A stretch of 19,119 bases of DNA from Candidatus Parcubacteria bacterium (GTDB taxonomy: Bacteria; Patescibacteriota; Minisyncoccia; Phycocordibacterales; SBAW01). Each line of letters starts with the position of its first letter. Position 1 is the first letter of the stretch. The stretch is from the NCBI GenBank assembly GCA_019661855.1, contig JAIFWM010000005.1, positions 1 to 19,119 on the forward strand, in the 5' to 3' direction. The position numbers and the translations under genes are program-made. This document shows positions 7,527 through 15,279 of the stretch, piece by piece. A model generated the notes under the pieces. It saw only the letters and a list, made by a program, of their open reading frames with translations. It did no database searches and was not told where the DNA came from.

Positions 7527-7958
7527 ATGGGTAAGAAACGAATAGTCAAAAAAGGGGGAGAGGGCGAAGGACGTAGCGGAGCTACGGGCTCTGCTCGCTC
7601 TCCAAAACGCAAGGTTGATATCGGCAAGGTATATGTCGAGGCTACCTTTAATAACACCAAAATGAGCTTGACCGACACCTCGGGTAATGTGCTTGTCTGG
7701 TCATCGAGCGGCAGCCTTGGCTTTAGCGGTGCAAAAAAGGGTACTCCTTTTGCAGCTGCAAAGGTTGGCGAACTCGTGGGGGACAAAGCAGTCCAAATGG
7801 GTGTTAAGGAGGTGTCAGTGGTTATTTCAGGCATTGGTGCAGGTCGCGAGTCATCGGTTCGTGCCTTTTCAACCAAAGGTATCCAGATTTCAAATATTAA
7901 AGATGTGACCCCGGTGCCTCACAACGGCCCTCGTGCACGTAAGGCCAGACGAGTATAA
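7527..7958 (+). CDS. rpsK: 30S ribosomal protein S11
   Basis: Platform protein of the small subunit. 143 residues, slightly longer than the usual 129 because of a Gly/Ser/Lys-rich N-terminal tail (about residues 1-30). The conserved core follows: VYVEATFNNTKMSLTDTSGNVL, then SGSLGFSGAKKGTPFAAAKVG and, at the end, DVTPVPHNGPRARKARRV. It starts 3 bases after the rpsM stop, in the standard alpha-operon order. No Shine-Dalgarno is seen. Confidence 0.97.
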   Translation: MGKKRIVKKGGEGEGRSGATGSARSPKRKVDIGKVYVEATFNNTKMSLTDTSGNVLVWSSSGSLGFSGAKKGTPFAAAKVGELVGDKAVQMGVKEVSVVISGIGAGRESSVRAFSTKGIQISNIKDVTPVPHNGPRARKARRV

Positions 7959-7966
7959 GTAGAGCG

Positions 7967-7972
7967 TATAAT
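7967..7972 (+). promoter_or_regulatory. Possible internal -10 element before rpsD
   Basis: A perfect TATAAT ends 10 bases before the rpsD ATG, the same geometry as the grpE promoter. No -35 box or TGn extension is seen, so this is tentative; it could add transcription of rpsD-rpoA-rplQ. Confidence 0.3.
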
Positions 7973-7982
7973 CATCAAATTT

Positions 7983-8585
7983 ATGATAATCGGACCAAAA
8001 TATAAAATCTGCAAACGTCTTGGCGCATCAGTTTTTGAAAAGTGCCAGACTCAAAAATTTCAGATGGCTGAAACACGCGCTCCTCGCCGCACTAAGCGCG
8101 GTGGTAGCAACTTCGGTGCCCAACTCCTTGAGAAGCAAAAAGCTCGCTTTACCTACGGTTTGACCGAAGCTCAGTTTTCCCGTTACGTACACGAAGCCAT
8201 GGAGAAAAAAGGTTCTGACTCTGCAGCAGGACTCCTTGCACGCCTTGAGTCACGACTGGACAATGTCATCTACCGCCTCGGACTCACCAAAACTCGCCGC
8301 GCCGCCCGCCAAATGGTCTCTCATGGTCACGTGATGGTTAACAACCGTCGCATGACTATCCCGTCGTACAAAGTGACGGAGGGGGAGAGTATTTCGGTAC
8401 GCGAAGCAAGTCGTGGGAGTGCGATGTTTGCAAATCGTGCAGAAGCAATGTTGGAGCAAAAAACTCCCGCATGGGCCGAGGCACATGCAGATGGTTTGGG
8501 TGCGAAGGTTGTAGCAGCGCCGGCACTTGGTGAGACAGAATCGCCATTTAGCGCTGCAACGATTATTCAGTTTTACAGTCGATAA
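7983..8585 (+). CDS. rpsD: 30S ribosomal protein S4
   Basis: Primary 16S rRNA-binding assembly protein of the small subunit. 200 residues, near the normal 200-208. The N-terminus GPKYKICKRLGASVFEKCQTQKF corresponds to the zinc region of Cys-containing S4 proteins, but only C10 and C21 remain and the two partner cysteines are gone, so zinc is probably not bound. The S4 RNA-binding domain is clear at RLDNVIYRLGLTKTRRAARQMVSHGHVMVNN, and the C-terminus ends in the usual pattern with IIQFYSR. It is followed by rpoA after 31 bases, as in the alpha operon. Confidence 0.97.
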   Translation: MIIGPKYKICKRLGASVFEKCQTQKFQMAETRAPRRTKRGGSNFGAQLLEKQKARFTYGLTEAQFSRYVHEAMEKKGSDSAAGLLARLESRLDNVIYRLGLTKTRRAARQMVSHGHVMVNNRRMTIPSYKVTEGESISVREASRGSAMFANRAEAMLEQKTPAWAEAHADGLGAKVVAAPALGETESPFSAATIIQFYSR

Positions 8586-8616
8586 TATTAATAAGTAAGA
8601 GTAAATTGATTGAGTT

Positions 8617-9570
8617 ATGATGGAATACTCTATAACATTGCCGAGCAAGCCTCGGGTCGTTTCTGAAGAAGGGACGGAGGGCGTGTATGAGATCGATGGG
8701 TTGTACCCGGGCTATGGTCACACACTTGGCAACAGCCTTCGCCGTATTATCCTTTCATCTCTCCCCGGTGCAGCGATTACTGGTGTAAAGGTTGAGGGTG
8801 TTGAGCATGAATTTTCAACGATTCCTGGCGTTAAAGAAGACGTCATTACTATCATGCTTAACCTCAAGAAACTTCGTTTCGAAGTGATTGCTGGTGAAGC
8901 TCAAACTATTTCACTTTCAGCAAAAGGTCCTAAGAAAGTTACTGGAGCAGACCTTAATCTCCCCGGACAGGTTCGCTTGCTTAACCCTAACTCATATATC
9001 TGTGAGGTTACTGACAAGTCTGAGTTGCAGGCAGAGTTTCGTGTTGAGCGCGGTCTTGGGTATGTGCCTCGCGAAATGCTTAAGAAGGATCGCGTCGAAA
9101 TCGGTGAAATTTCGGTTGATGCGATCTTTTCACCTATCCGCCGCGTAAACTACGAAGTAGAAAACATGCGCGTTGGAGACCGCACTGACTTTAACCGTTT
9201 GCGCATGGCTATCGAAACCGATGGAACTTTGGCACCTCGTGCAGCACTTGAACAGGCGATCGAAATTATGTTGACCCAACTTCGTGCAGTCGTAGGCTTT
9301 CGCGAAGAGGAGTTGCCACAATCAGCAGTACCTGAAGAGGCTAACCTCGCTCAATCAGCTGAAACAGCAGCTGAGGCTATGAAGACCCGCATTGAGGATC
9401 TTGACCTCTCGAGCCGCACCGTAAGTGCACTTGAAAAGGCAAACATCCGCACAGTTGGCGGCCTCGCACGCAAACGCGAAGAAGACTTGGTTGAGATTGA
9501 AGGCCTAGGTCCTAAGTCGATCCAAGAGATCAAGCGTGCACTTGCAAACTTCGGTATCATCCTAAAATAA
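8617..9570 (+). CDS. rpoA: DNA-directed RNA polymerase subunit alpha
   Basis: Assembly platform and regulator-contact subunit of RNA polymerase. 317 residues (E. coli 329). The N-terminal dimerisation domain shows GYGHTLGNSLRRIILSSLPG (32-51), the region contacting beta, and VEGVEHEFSTIPGVKEDV. A linker of about 25 residues rich in Ala and Glu leads to the C-terminal domain (258-317), with two helix-hairpin-helix units (ALEKANIRTVGGL and EIEGLGPKSIQEIKRAL). R267 aligns with E. coli R265, the main UP-element contact, whereas the N268 position appears to be Ser. Two ATGs in tandem (8617, 8620) are both possible starts; no Shine-Dalgarno. Confidence 0.97.
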   Translation: MMEYSITLPSKPRVVSEEGTEGVYEIDGLYPGYGHTLGNSLRRIILSSLPGAAITGVKVEGVEHEFSTIPGVKEDVITIMLNLKKLRFEVIAGEAQTISLSAKGPKKVTGADLNLPGQVRLLNPNSYICEVTDKSELQAEFRVERGLGYVPREMLKKDRVEIGEISVDAIFSPIRRVNYEVENMRVGDRTDFNRLRMAIETDGTLAPRAALEQAIEIMLTQLRAVVGFREEELPQSAVPEEANLAQSAETAAEAMKTRIEDLDLSSRTVSALEKANIRTVGGLARKREEDLVEIEGLGPKSIQEIKRALANFGIILK

Positions 9571-9574
9571 TTAT

Positions 9575-9934
9575 ATGCGTCACGGTAATGTAAACAGAAA
9601 ATTTGGTCGCGAAAGAGGGCAGCGCAAAGCGCTCTTGAAGAGTCTTGCACGTAACCTCATGGTTAAAGGCCGCATGCAAACGACCGAGGCTAAAGCTAAA
9701 GAAATCCGTCCTATGGTGGAGAAACTCATTACCCGTGGTAAAAACCCAACTCTTGCAAACCGCCGCGTTATTGTTTCAGCGTTGGGTGACGCTAAGAGCG
9801 CACAGCTCGTCATTACTATGGCAGAAACTCACAAAGCACGTGCTGGTGGGTACTTGCGCATCGTTAAGATGGGTCCGCGCAAAGGTGACGCAGCTCCTAT
9901 GGCTATCATTGAGTTCGTAAATTCAAAAGAATAA
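9575..9934 (+). CDS. rplQ: 50S ribosomal protein L17
   Basis: Large-subunit protein near the peptide exit tunnel. 119 residues, normal for the short bacterial form. It begins MRHGNVNRKFGRERGQRKALL and continues with LMVKGRMQTTEAKAKEIRPM, both family hallmarks; the end GPRKGDAAPMAIIEFV is typical. It starts 4 bases after the rpoA stop, with no Shine-Dalgarno, and is the classical last gene of the alpha operon. Confidence 0.97.
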   Translation: MRHGNVNRKFGRERGQRKALLKSLARNLMVKGRMQTTEAKAKEIRPMVEKLITRGKNPTLANRRVIVSALGDAKSAQLVITMAETHKARAGGYLRIVKMGPRKGDAAPMAIIEFVNSKE

Positions 9935-9939
9935 AGAAG

Positions 9940-10281
9940 ATGAAAACTATCGACGCACAAGACAAAACATTAGGCCGAGTTGCTAGCGAAGCAGCTAAAG
10001 TCATCTTAGGTAAAGACAAGGCGTCTTTTGCTAAAAACTTAATTGCTGGTGAGGAAGTAAAAGTCATTAACGCCTCTAAGGTTCGTATTTCGGGTAACAA
10101 GGCGTTGCAGATGAAATACATCCGCTACTCAGGTTACCCCGGTGGCCAAAAAGAGGAGACCTATGCTATGCTCACTGCACGTTTGGGTCATGGTGAGGCT
10201 ATTCGCCGCGCAGTCTTGGGTATGCTTCCTAAAAACAAGCTCCAAACTAAGCGCATCAAGCTTTTGACGATCCAAAAATAA
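9940..10281 (+). CDS. rplM: 50S ribosomal protein L13, short form
   Basis: Early-assembly large-subunit protein. 113 residues against about 142 in E. coli. It opens directly at IDAQDKTLGRVASEAAKVILGK, so the usual 10 or so N-terminal residues (a K..VERKWYV-type strand) are missing, and it ends soon after GMLPKNKLQTKRIKLL, without the last 15-20 residues. Conserved RYSGYPGGQKEETY and ETYAMLTARLGHGEAIRRAVLGMLP-like segments are kept. Start ATG lies 5 bases after rplQ. The shortening looks like genome reduction, not damage: the frame is intact and rpsI follows 2 bases later. Confidence 0.95.
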   Translation: MKTIDAQDKTLGRVASEAAKVILGKDKASFAKNLIAGEEVKVINASKVRISGNKALQMKYIRYSGYPGGQKEETYAMLTARLGHGEAIRRAVLGMLPKNKLQTKRIKLLTIQK

Positions 10282-10283
10282 TT

Positions 10284-10691
10284 ATGGCAATTAAGAAAGA
10301 AGGAACATATATTGAAGCTATCGGCCGCCGCAAGGAGGCTATTGCCCGAGCACGCTTGACCCCAAGCACTCGCACCATGGTTATAGTCAACAACAAAGAT
10401 GTAAACACTTACTTTGCAACTCAGGGCTTGCGCGTTACTGCACTTGAGCCATTTCTTAAAGTTACTTTGCCCACACAGTTTGAGGTTACTATCATCGTGC
10501 GTGGTGGTGGGATCTCAGGCCAGGCAACTGCAGTGCGTCACGCTATTTCCCGCGCACTTGTTGAATATGACCACTCACTTCGCGGAGGCTTAAAGAAAGA
10601 AGGTTTCCTTAAACGAGACTCGCGCGCCAAAGAGCGCCGCAAGCCAGGCCTTGTTAAAGCTCGCAAGCGCAAGCAGTGGTCTAAGCGCTAA
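10284..10691 (+). CDS. rpsI: 30S ribosomal protein S9
   Basis: Small-subunit head protein whose C-terminal tail reaches the P-site tRNA. 135 residues (usual 128-135). EAIGRRKEAIARARLTPSTR is the N-terminal signature; GGGISGQATAVRHAISRALV is the central one; and the tail RDSRAKERRKPGLVKARKRK ends in SKR, including the terminal Lys-Arg that contacts tRNA. It is coupled to rplM with a 2-base gap and is the last gene before a terminator. Confidence 0.97.
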   Translation: MAIKKEGTYIEAIGRRKEAIARARLTPSTRTMVIVNNKDVNTYFATQGLRVTALEPFLKVTLPTQFEVTIIVRGGGISGQATAVRHAISRALVEYDHSLRGGLKKEGFLKRDSRAKERRKPGLVKARKRKQWSKR

Positions 10692-10704
10692 TTTTTAAAA
10701 AACA

Positions 10705-10732
10705 GCCTCCAATTTGACGGGGGCGTTTTTTT
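10705..10732 (+). terminator. Intrinsic terminator of the ribosomal cluster
   Basis: GCCTCC (10705-10710) pairs with GGGGGC (10719-10724, one G-U pair) around an 8-base loop, followed by G and seven T. The loop contains most of the -35 box of the grpE promoter. Confidence 0.85.
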
Positions 10733-10741
10733 ATGTAAAAT
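10714..10741 (+). promoter_or_regulatory. grpE-dnaK promoter, nested in the preceding terminator
   Basis: TTGACG (10714-10719, 5/6) lies in the loop and first stem base of the rpsI terminator. After 16 bases comes TAAAAT (10736-10741, 5/6). The ATG of grpE is 9 bases after the -10, so the transcript is nearly leaderless. No CIRCE-type operator is seen. Confidence 0.65.
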
Positions 10742-10750
10742 ACACATACT

Positions 10751-11230
10751 ATGAACGGTACAGATGAAGAATTTGTGCCAGAAGAGGAGTCAGAGAGTGG
10801 GGAGGGAACAGTAAAAAGGCTACGCGAGAAACTCAAAAAAGCGGTAGAAGAAAAACAGGAGTATCTCGACGGATGGCAGAGAGCACGAGCAGATTTTGCA
10901 AACTACAAACGCGAAGAAGCAAATCTGCACACAGACAAAGAAGCACGAATTAAAGCCGAATTTGTCGAATCCTTACTCCCCGCACTCGACTCCTTTGAAA
11001 TGGCGCTCAAACACAATCCAACAGAGGAGCTTACACTCGTGCATAAGCAACTTCTAAGTGCCTTAACAGAGCTTGGGGTAGAACAGTTTGGTAAAGTTGG
11101 CGAAGATTTTAGCCCGCATCTACACGAAGCACTTGCAAAGCAAGAGGATGGAGAAAAAATAGTAAGGGTTGAGCGCTCCGGATACAAAATTAATAACACT
11201 ATTATTAGACCCGCACAGGTAATAATCTAA
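10751..11230 (+). CDS. grpE: Nucleotide exchange factor GrpE
   Basis: Releases ADP from DnaK. 159 residues, a little shorter than E. coli (197), mainly through a short acidic N-terminal tail (residues 1-18). A long helix follows, with EYLDGWQRARADFANYKRE (37-55) as the family signature of the dimer stalk. The beta-wing domain closes the protein with VERSGYKINNTIIRPAQVII (140-159). It starts 9 bases after a -10 box and ends 11 bases before dnaK, so the two share a transcript. No hrcA is in the unit. Confidence 0.95.
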   Translation: MNGTDEEFVPEEESESGEGTVKRLREKLKKAVEEKQEYLDGWQRARADFANYKREEANLHTDKEARIKAEFVESLLPALDSFEMALKHNPTEELTLVHKQLLSALTELGVEQFGKVGEDFSPHLHEALAKQEDGEKIVRVERSGYKINNTIIRPAQVII

Positions 11231-11241
11231 TAAAAAATCGT

Positions 11242-13110
11242 ATGGGAAAAATTCTTGGTATAGACTTGGGCACTACAAACTCCGCAATGGCCGTGATGCG
11301 TGGCGGTGAACCTCAGATTATTGAAAATGCTGAAGGTGCACGCACGACCCCCTCGGTTGTTGCCCTCTCTAAAACAAGCGAACGTTTGGTTGGGCTTATT
11401 GCGCGTCGTCAGGCTGTGACTAATCCTAAAAACACGGTCTATCAAATCAAACGATTTATTGGCCACAACTATGATGAACCAGCGGTACAAAAAGATATTA
11501 AGTCTGTGCCGTTTGAAGTTCGCAAGGGTCCTACTGGTGGTATTGAGGTAAAAATGGGGGAGGCTTGGATGCGACCTGAAGAAGTCTCGGCCATGATCCT
11601 GCAAAAGTTAAAAGCCGATGCTGAAAAGCGCTTGGGTGAGCCTATCACCGAAGCGGTCATTACGGTACCTGCATACTTTAACGATGCACAGCGTGCGGCA
11701 ACTCGTGACGCTGGTAAGATCGCAGGTCTCGATGTAAAGCGCATCATCAACGAGCCAACCGCAGCAGCACTTGCTTACGGATTCGACAAAAAGAAAAACG
11801 AAAAAATAGTTGTCTTTGACTTTGGTGGCGGCACCTTTGACATCTCCGTACTTGAAGTGGGGGATGATGTTATTGAAGTAAAGTCGACCGACGGCGACGC
11901 ACACTTGGGCGGCAAAGATATCGACCAAAAGATTATTGACTTTTTGGCTGTAGAGTTTCAAAAGGAGAGTGGTATAGACGTGCGTAATGACCCGCTTGCA
12001 CGTCAGCGATTGGACGAAGCTGCCGAAAAAGCAAAAATAGAACTCTCAACGGCAGTAGATACTGAAATTAACATTCCGTTCTTAACTTCAGATGCCTCAG
12101 GTCCTCGTCATCTCCTTATCAAAATAACGCGTGCCAAGCTCGAAGAACTCGCAGGTGAGTTTGTTGAGCGTGCAATATCTATCACCAAACGCGCGATGGA
12201 AGCTTCGCCATTTAAGGTCCAAGACATTAACGAGGTGGTGTTGGTGGGAGGCCAGACTCGTATGCCTGCGATGCAACAAGCGGTCGAAACCTTTTTTGGC
12301 AAAAAGCCGCATATGGGGGTTAACCCAGACGAAGTAGTAGCTATCGGCGCTGCTATCCAAGGAGGAATATTGGGAGGCGAAGTGCGTGATGTACTCCTTT
12401 TGGACGTAATTCCACTGTCACTTGGTATCGAAACCATGGGTGGGGTAGCAACCAAACTGATTGACCGCAATACAACTATTCCTACGAGCCGCTCCCAAAT
12501 ATTCTCGACCGCGTCGGACAACCAAACCTCGGTGGAGATTCACATTACCCAAGGTGAACGAGCCATGGCTGCGGACAACAAAAGCTTGGGCAAGTTTGTC
12601 CTTGATGGCATACCTCCAGCACCACGGGGCCTCCCGCAGATTGAAGTGACCTTTGACGTGGATGCAAACGGCATATTGACAGTCAAAGCTAAAGATAAAA
12701 CAAGTAACAAAGAGCAGAGTATTCGTATCGAAGGTTCGTCGGGATTGTCAGAACAAGATATTGAGCGCATGCGTAAAGATGCTGAGGGGAACGCTGCAGA
12801 AGATAAGCAAAAAGTTGAGCTTGCAGAGGTACGTAACTTGGCCGATCAACTTATTTACACATCGCGCAAGGCACTTGCCGACAATCAGGGCAAAATTCCT
12901 GAAGATACCGTCAAAGTAATCAACGAAAAAGTTACTGCGCTTGAACAAAAGAAAAGTTTAGACAATGTTGCGGAAATAAAAACTGCAACCGAAGAGCTGT
13001 CTAAAGAACTCTCAAAAGTGTACGAAGCGATTCAGAAAAATCAGTCTCCTTCGTCTGACTCAGGACCTTCGTCGGACTCGGCAGGCACTCAAAGCGCCCC
13101 GGATGCCTAA
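11242..13110 (+). CDS. dnaK: Chaperone DnaK (Hsp70)
   Basis: ATP-driven chaperone that binds exposed hydrophobic peptides with GrpE and DnaJ. 622 residues (E. coli 638). The ATPase domain has the phosphate-1 motif GIDLGTTNS (6-14), DFGGGTFD (193-200) and VVLVGGQTRMP (332-342). The conserved linker is DVLLLDVIPLSLGIE (383-397). The peptide-binding beta domain and helical lid follow (to about 598). The last 24 residues are a Ser/Pro/Asp-rich disordered tail containing a duplicated unit, without the usual acidic conserved terminal motif. No Shine-Dalgarno. The stop overlaps the ABC transporter start by 8 bases. Confidence 0.98.
   Translation: MGKILGIDLGTTNSAMAVMRGGEPQIIENAEGARTTPSVVALSKTSERLVGLIARRQAVTNPKNTVYQIKRFIGHNYDEPAVQKDIKSVPFEVRKGPTGGIEVKMGEAWMRPEEVSAMILQKLKADAEKRLGEPITEAVITVPAYFNDAQRAATRDAGKIAGLDVKRIINEPTAAALAYGFDKKKNEKIVVFDFGGGTFDISVLEVGDDVIEVKSTDGDAHLGGKDIDQKIIDFLAVEFQKESGIDVRNDPLARQRLDEAAEKAKIELSTAVDTEINIPFLTSDASGPRHLLIKITRAKLEELAGEFVERAISITKRAMEASPFKVQDINEVVLVGGQTRMPAMQQAVETFFGKKPHMGVNPDEVVAIGAAIQGGILGGEVRDVLLLDVIPLSLGIETMGGVATKLIDRNTTIPTSRSQIFSTASDNQTSVEIHITQGERAMAADNKSLGKFVLDGIPPAPRGLPQIEVTFDVDANGILTVKAKDKTSNKEQSIRIEGSSGLSEQDIERMRKDAEGNAAEDKQKVELAEVRNLADQLIYTSRKALADNQGKIPEDTVKVINEKVTALEQKKSLDNVAEIKTATEELSKELSKVYEAIQKNQSPSSDSGPSSDSAGTQSAPDA
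13048..13083 (+). repeat. Imperfect 18-base tandem duplication in the dnaK tail
   Basis: Two adjacent 18-base units, both beginning CCTTCGTC and differing at 4 positions, encode PSSDSG and PSSDSA in the disordered C-terminal tail of DnaK. This looks like in-frame slippage in a tolerant region. Confidence 0.7.
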
Positions 13111-14887
13111 CGAGGAGAAAAAACGAGCCTCCGCTCGAGAGGTATTTCAGGCGTACTGGGGCTCGGTAAAAGAGCATCCGTTCTTTTTTGCTGGAGTAAT
13201 AGCAGCTATTCTCTTAGTGCAAACAGCAGAGCTGGGCGGACCATTGTACCTACGTCAGCTTTTTAACCTGCTTACCCACGCGCCCGAAGATGCAGTGAAT
13301 AATGCATTTCTTACACTTGGGATGTACGCAGTGTTTGTCTTGTTAGGTTGGGTGGCGTTTCGTGCGCAAGGCCTTTTTGTTGAGAACTTAGAGGCACGGG
13401 TTATGAACAAGCTCTACAACAAAGCCTTTACTTATACGCTGGGACATTCGTATAACTTTTTTATCTCCAACTTCGCCGGAGCGCTCACGCATAAGATTGG
13501 TCGATTTTCTCGCGCATTTGAGTCGCTCTTTGACGCCATCGTGACTCAATTTTTCCCCGCCTTTCTCTTTATTGTGGGCGCAATTGTCGTACTCTACATA
13601 CGCCATCCAGTACTCGGACTTGTTTTGCTCGGGTGGTCGGTTCTGTTTATTACGTTTCAATATTTTCTTTCACGGCTGCGTCAACCAGTACGCAGTGCTC
13701 GCGCTGAGGCAGAAGCTAATGTTACTGCGTCTGTAGCCGACGCCGTTGCAAACCAAAATACCGTAGCGCTCTTTTCTGGATCTGCGTTTGAGTATGGACG
13801 CTTTAAGCAAACACTCGACATATGGACCAAGGCAACTTTGCGCTCCTGGATCAGCGACGGCTGGATTCAGTCGTCTATGGCGTTCCTCATGGCAGCGGTA
13901 CAGATTGGTTTACTATATGGCGCAATTGTGTACTGGCAAGAAGGTCACTTAACGATTGGAGACTTTGTACTTATTCAAGCGTACCTTATCACTGCATTTA
14001 ACCGGTTAGTAAGTATCAACTGGCAGCTACGCCGCTTTTATGACGCATTTGCAGACTCCTCCGAAATGGTGCATATCCTTAAAACTCCACATGAGATCAA
14101 AGACATACCCAATGCAAAAGAGTTGCAAGTTACGCAGGGGGAGATTGTGTTTGATGACGTGCAGTTTGGATTTTACAAAGACTCTATTTTAAAGAATTTT
14201 AATTTGACGCTTCGCGGTGGTGAGCGGGTGGCGTTGGTTGGCCCTTCGGGTGCAGGCAAGTCGACTATCACGAAACTTCTTTTGCGTTTATATGATGTAC
14301 AGGGCGGCGCTATCTATATAGACGGTCAAAACATAGCTCATGTAACGCAAGACTCACTTCGTGAAGCCATTGCTTTTGTGCCGCAAGAGCCTATACTTTT
14401 TCATCGCACATTGATAGAGAATATTCGCTATGGGAGACGCGACGCTACTGACGAGGAGGTGATAGAGGCTGCTAAAAAAGCGCACTGCCATGAATTTATC
14501 TCTGACCTGCCGCTTAAATATGAAACTTTTGTAGGAGAACGGGGGATCAAACTCTCAGGCGGTGAGCGCCAACGAGTGGCTATAGCCCGCGCAATACTTA
14601 AAAATGCACCTATACTCGTACTTGATGAAGCAACCTCAAGCTTAGACAGCGAAAGCGAGGCATATATTCAAGACGCGCTCGAAAATTTAATGAAAGAAAA
14701 AACGGTCATGGTGATTGCACACCGACTCTCAACTATTATGAAAATGGATCGTATTGTTGTGATGGAAAAAGGGGAGGTGGTAGCACAAGGCACGCACCTT
14801 GAGCTCATAAACCAAAAAGGCTTATACCAAAAACTCTGGAGCATTCAAGCAGGAGGATTTTTAGGTGATGGTGCAGAAAAAGAATAG
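13103..14887 (+). CDS. ABC exporter half-transporter (membrane domain fused to ATPase)
   Basis: A 594-residue exporter of the MsbA/ABCB layout. The membrane domain (about 25-320) holds six predicted helices, for example FFFAGVIAAILLVQ (27-40), MYAVFVLLGWVAF (74-86) and FFPAFLFIVGAIVVLY (150-165). The ATPase domain is complete: Walker A GPSGAGKST (380-388), Q-loop Q428, signature LSGGE (484-488), Walker B ILVLDE (504-509) and H-loop H540, so it can act as a homodimer. The substrate cannot be read from sequence; lipid, peptide or drug export are all possible. Its start lies inside the end of dnaK (8-base overlap), which suggests translational coupling to the chaperone unit. A hairpin that begins at its stop codon closes the unit. 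Confidence 0.92.
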   Translation: MPNEEKKRASAREVFQAYWGSVKEHPFFFAGVIAAILLVQTAELGGPLYLRQLFNLLTHAPEDAVNNAFLTLGMYAVFVLLGWVAFRAQGLFVENLEARVMNKLYNKAFTYTLGHSYNFFISNFAGALTHKIGRFSRAFESLFDAIVTQFFPAFLFIVGAIVVLYIRHPVLGLVLLGWSVLFITFQYFLSRLRQPVRSARAEAEANVTASVADAVANQNTVALFSGSAFEYGRFKQTLDIWTKATLRSWISDGWIQSSMAFLMAAVQIGLLYGAIVYWQEGHLTIGDFVLIQAYLITAFNRLVSINWQLRRFYDAFADSSEMVHILKTPHEIKDIPNAKELQVTQGEIVFDDVQFGFYKDSILKNFNLTLRGGERVALVGPSGAGKSTITKLLLRLYDVQGGAIYIDGQNIAHVTQDSLREAIAFVPQEPILFHRTLIENIRYGRRDATDEEVIEAAKKAHCHEFISDLPLKYETFVGERGIKLSGGERQRVAIARAILKNAPILVLDEATSSLDSESEAYIQDALENLMKEKTVMVIAHRLSTIMKMDRIVVMEKGEVVAQGTHLELINQKGLYQKLWSIQAGGFLGDGAEKE

Positions 14888-14913
14888 AGCCGACCCAACG
14901 GGGGTCGGCTCTA
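14885..14913 (-). terminator. Terminator hairpin between the convergent ABC transporter and coiled-coil genes
   Basis: A perfect 12-base-pair stem (14885-14896 with 14902-14913, 5-base loop) includes the ABC gene's stop codon. On the minus strand it is followed by TTCTTTTTCTG, so it ends transcripts of the coiled-coil gene. On the plus strand there is no T run, so it may only slow or protect that transcript. Confidence 0.8.
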
Positions 14914-14925
14914 GAATTGAGGTTC

Positions 14926-15246
14926 TTAGGATTCAGGTTGTGTTGGAGGAACTCCGCGCCTTTGCAGCTCATCTTCAAAGGCTTTGACGAGAGTTTGGAC
15001 ACCCGCCAAGACTTTTGTGACCTCAAGTTCAGTCCTGTCGATCTGTTTTGCCATAGATGGCAAACGATTGATTTCTTGATCGATCTGTCGCATCCACTCT
15101 TGGAAACCCAGGAAGCTTCTTCCGAATTGATTCAACCTAGCATTAAGACTTCGGAGCTCTTCTAAAACGGCATCAAGAGAATTGAAAATTATATTGTCCG
15201 TCCGATGCTCAAGAACTGACACACGCCTTTCAAGATCCGAATCCAT
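14926..15246 (-). CDS. Small coiled-coil protein, 106 residues
   Basis: I do not recognise the family. The protein is nearly all helix with heptad-like spacing of Leu, Val, Ile and Phe (for example LERRVSVLEHRTDNIIFNSL, and AVLEELRSLNARLNQF), and a short proline-rich end (GVPPTQPES). There is no signal peptide or membrane segment, so a cytosolic oligomer or adaptor is likely. Support for a real gene: a Shine-Dalgarno (GGGAG) 6 bases before the ATG, a -10/-35 pair upstream, and a strong terminator in the minus direction after its stop. It is transcribed away from dnaJ and towards the ABC gene. The opposite strand also has an open frame (14917-15165), but without these signals. Confidence 0.75.
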   Translation of the reverse strand: MDSDLERRVSVLEHRTDNIIFNSLDAVLEELRSLNARLNQFGRSFLGFQEWMRQIDQEINRLPSMAKQIDRTELEVTKVLAGVQTLVKAFEDELQRRGVPPTQPES

Positions 15247-15251
15247 AGTGC

Positions 15252-15257
15252 TCTCCC
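15252..15257 (-). promoter_or_regulatory. Shine-Dalgarno of the coiled-coil gene
   Basis: On the minus strand AGGGAG lies 6 bases before the ATG at 15246, within a purine run (GAGGGAGAG). It fixes the start. Confidence 0.7.
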
Positions 15258-15279
15258 TCTGGTGAACTATTTCATGAAT

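Noticed and set aside
7436..7876. 146-codon open frame on the minus strand across rpsM and rpsK
   Set aside because: It is antisense to two highly conserved ribosomal genes, has no initiation signals and follows from their codon usage.
10733..11241. CIRCE/HrcA control of grpE-dnaK
   Set aside because: No TTAGCACTC/GAGTGCTAA-type inverted repeat is present upstream of grpE, dnaK or dnaJ, and no hrcA gene is in the window.
14917..15165. 82-codon plus-strand frame opposite the coiled-coil gene
   Set aside because: The minus-strand gene has a promoter, Shine-Dalgarno and terminator plus a regular heptad pattern; the plus frame has none of these.
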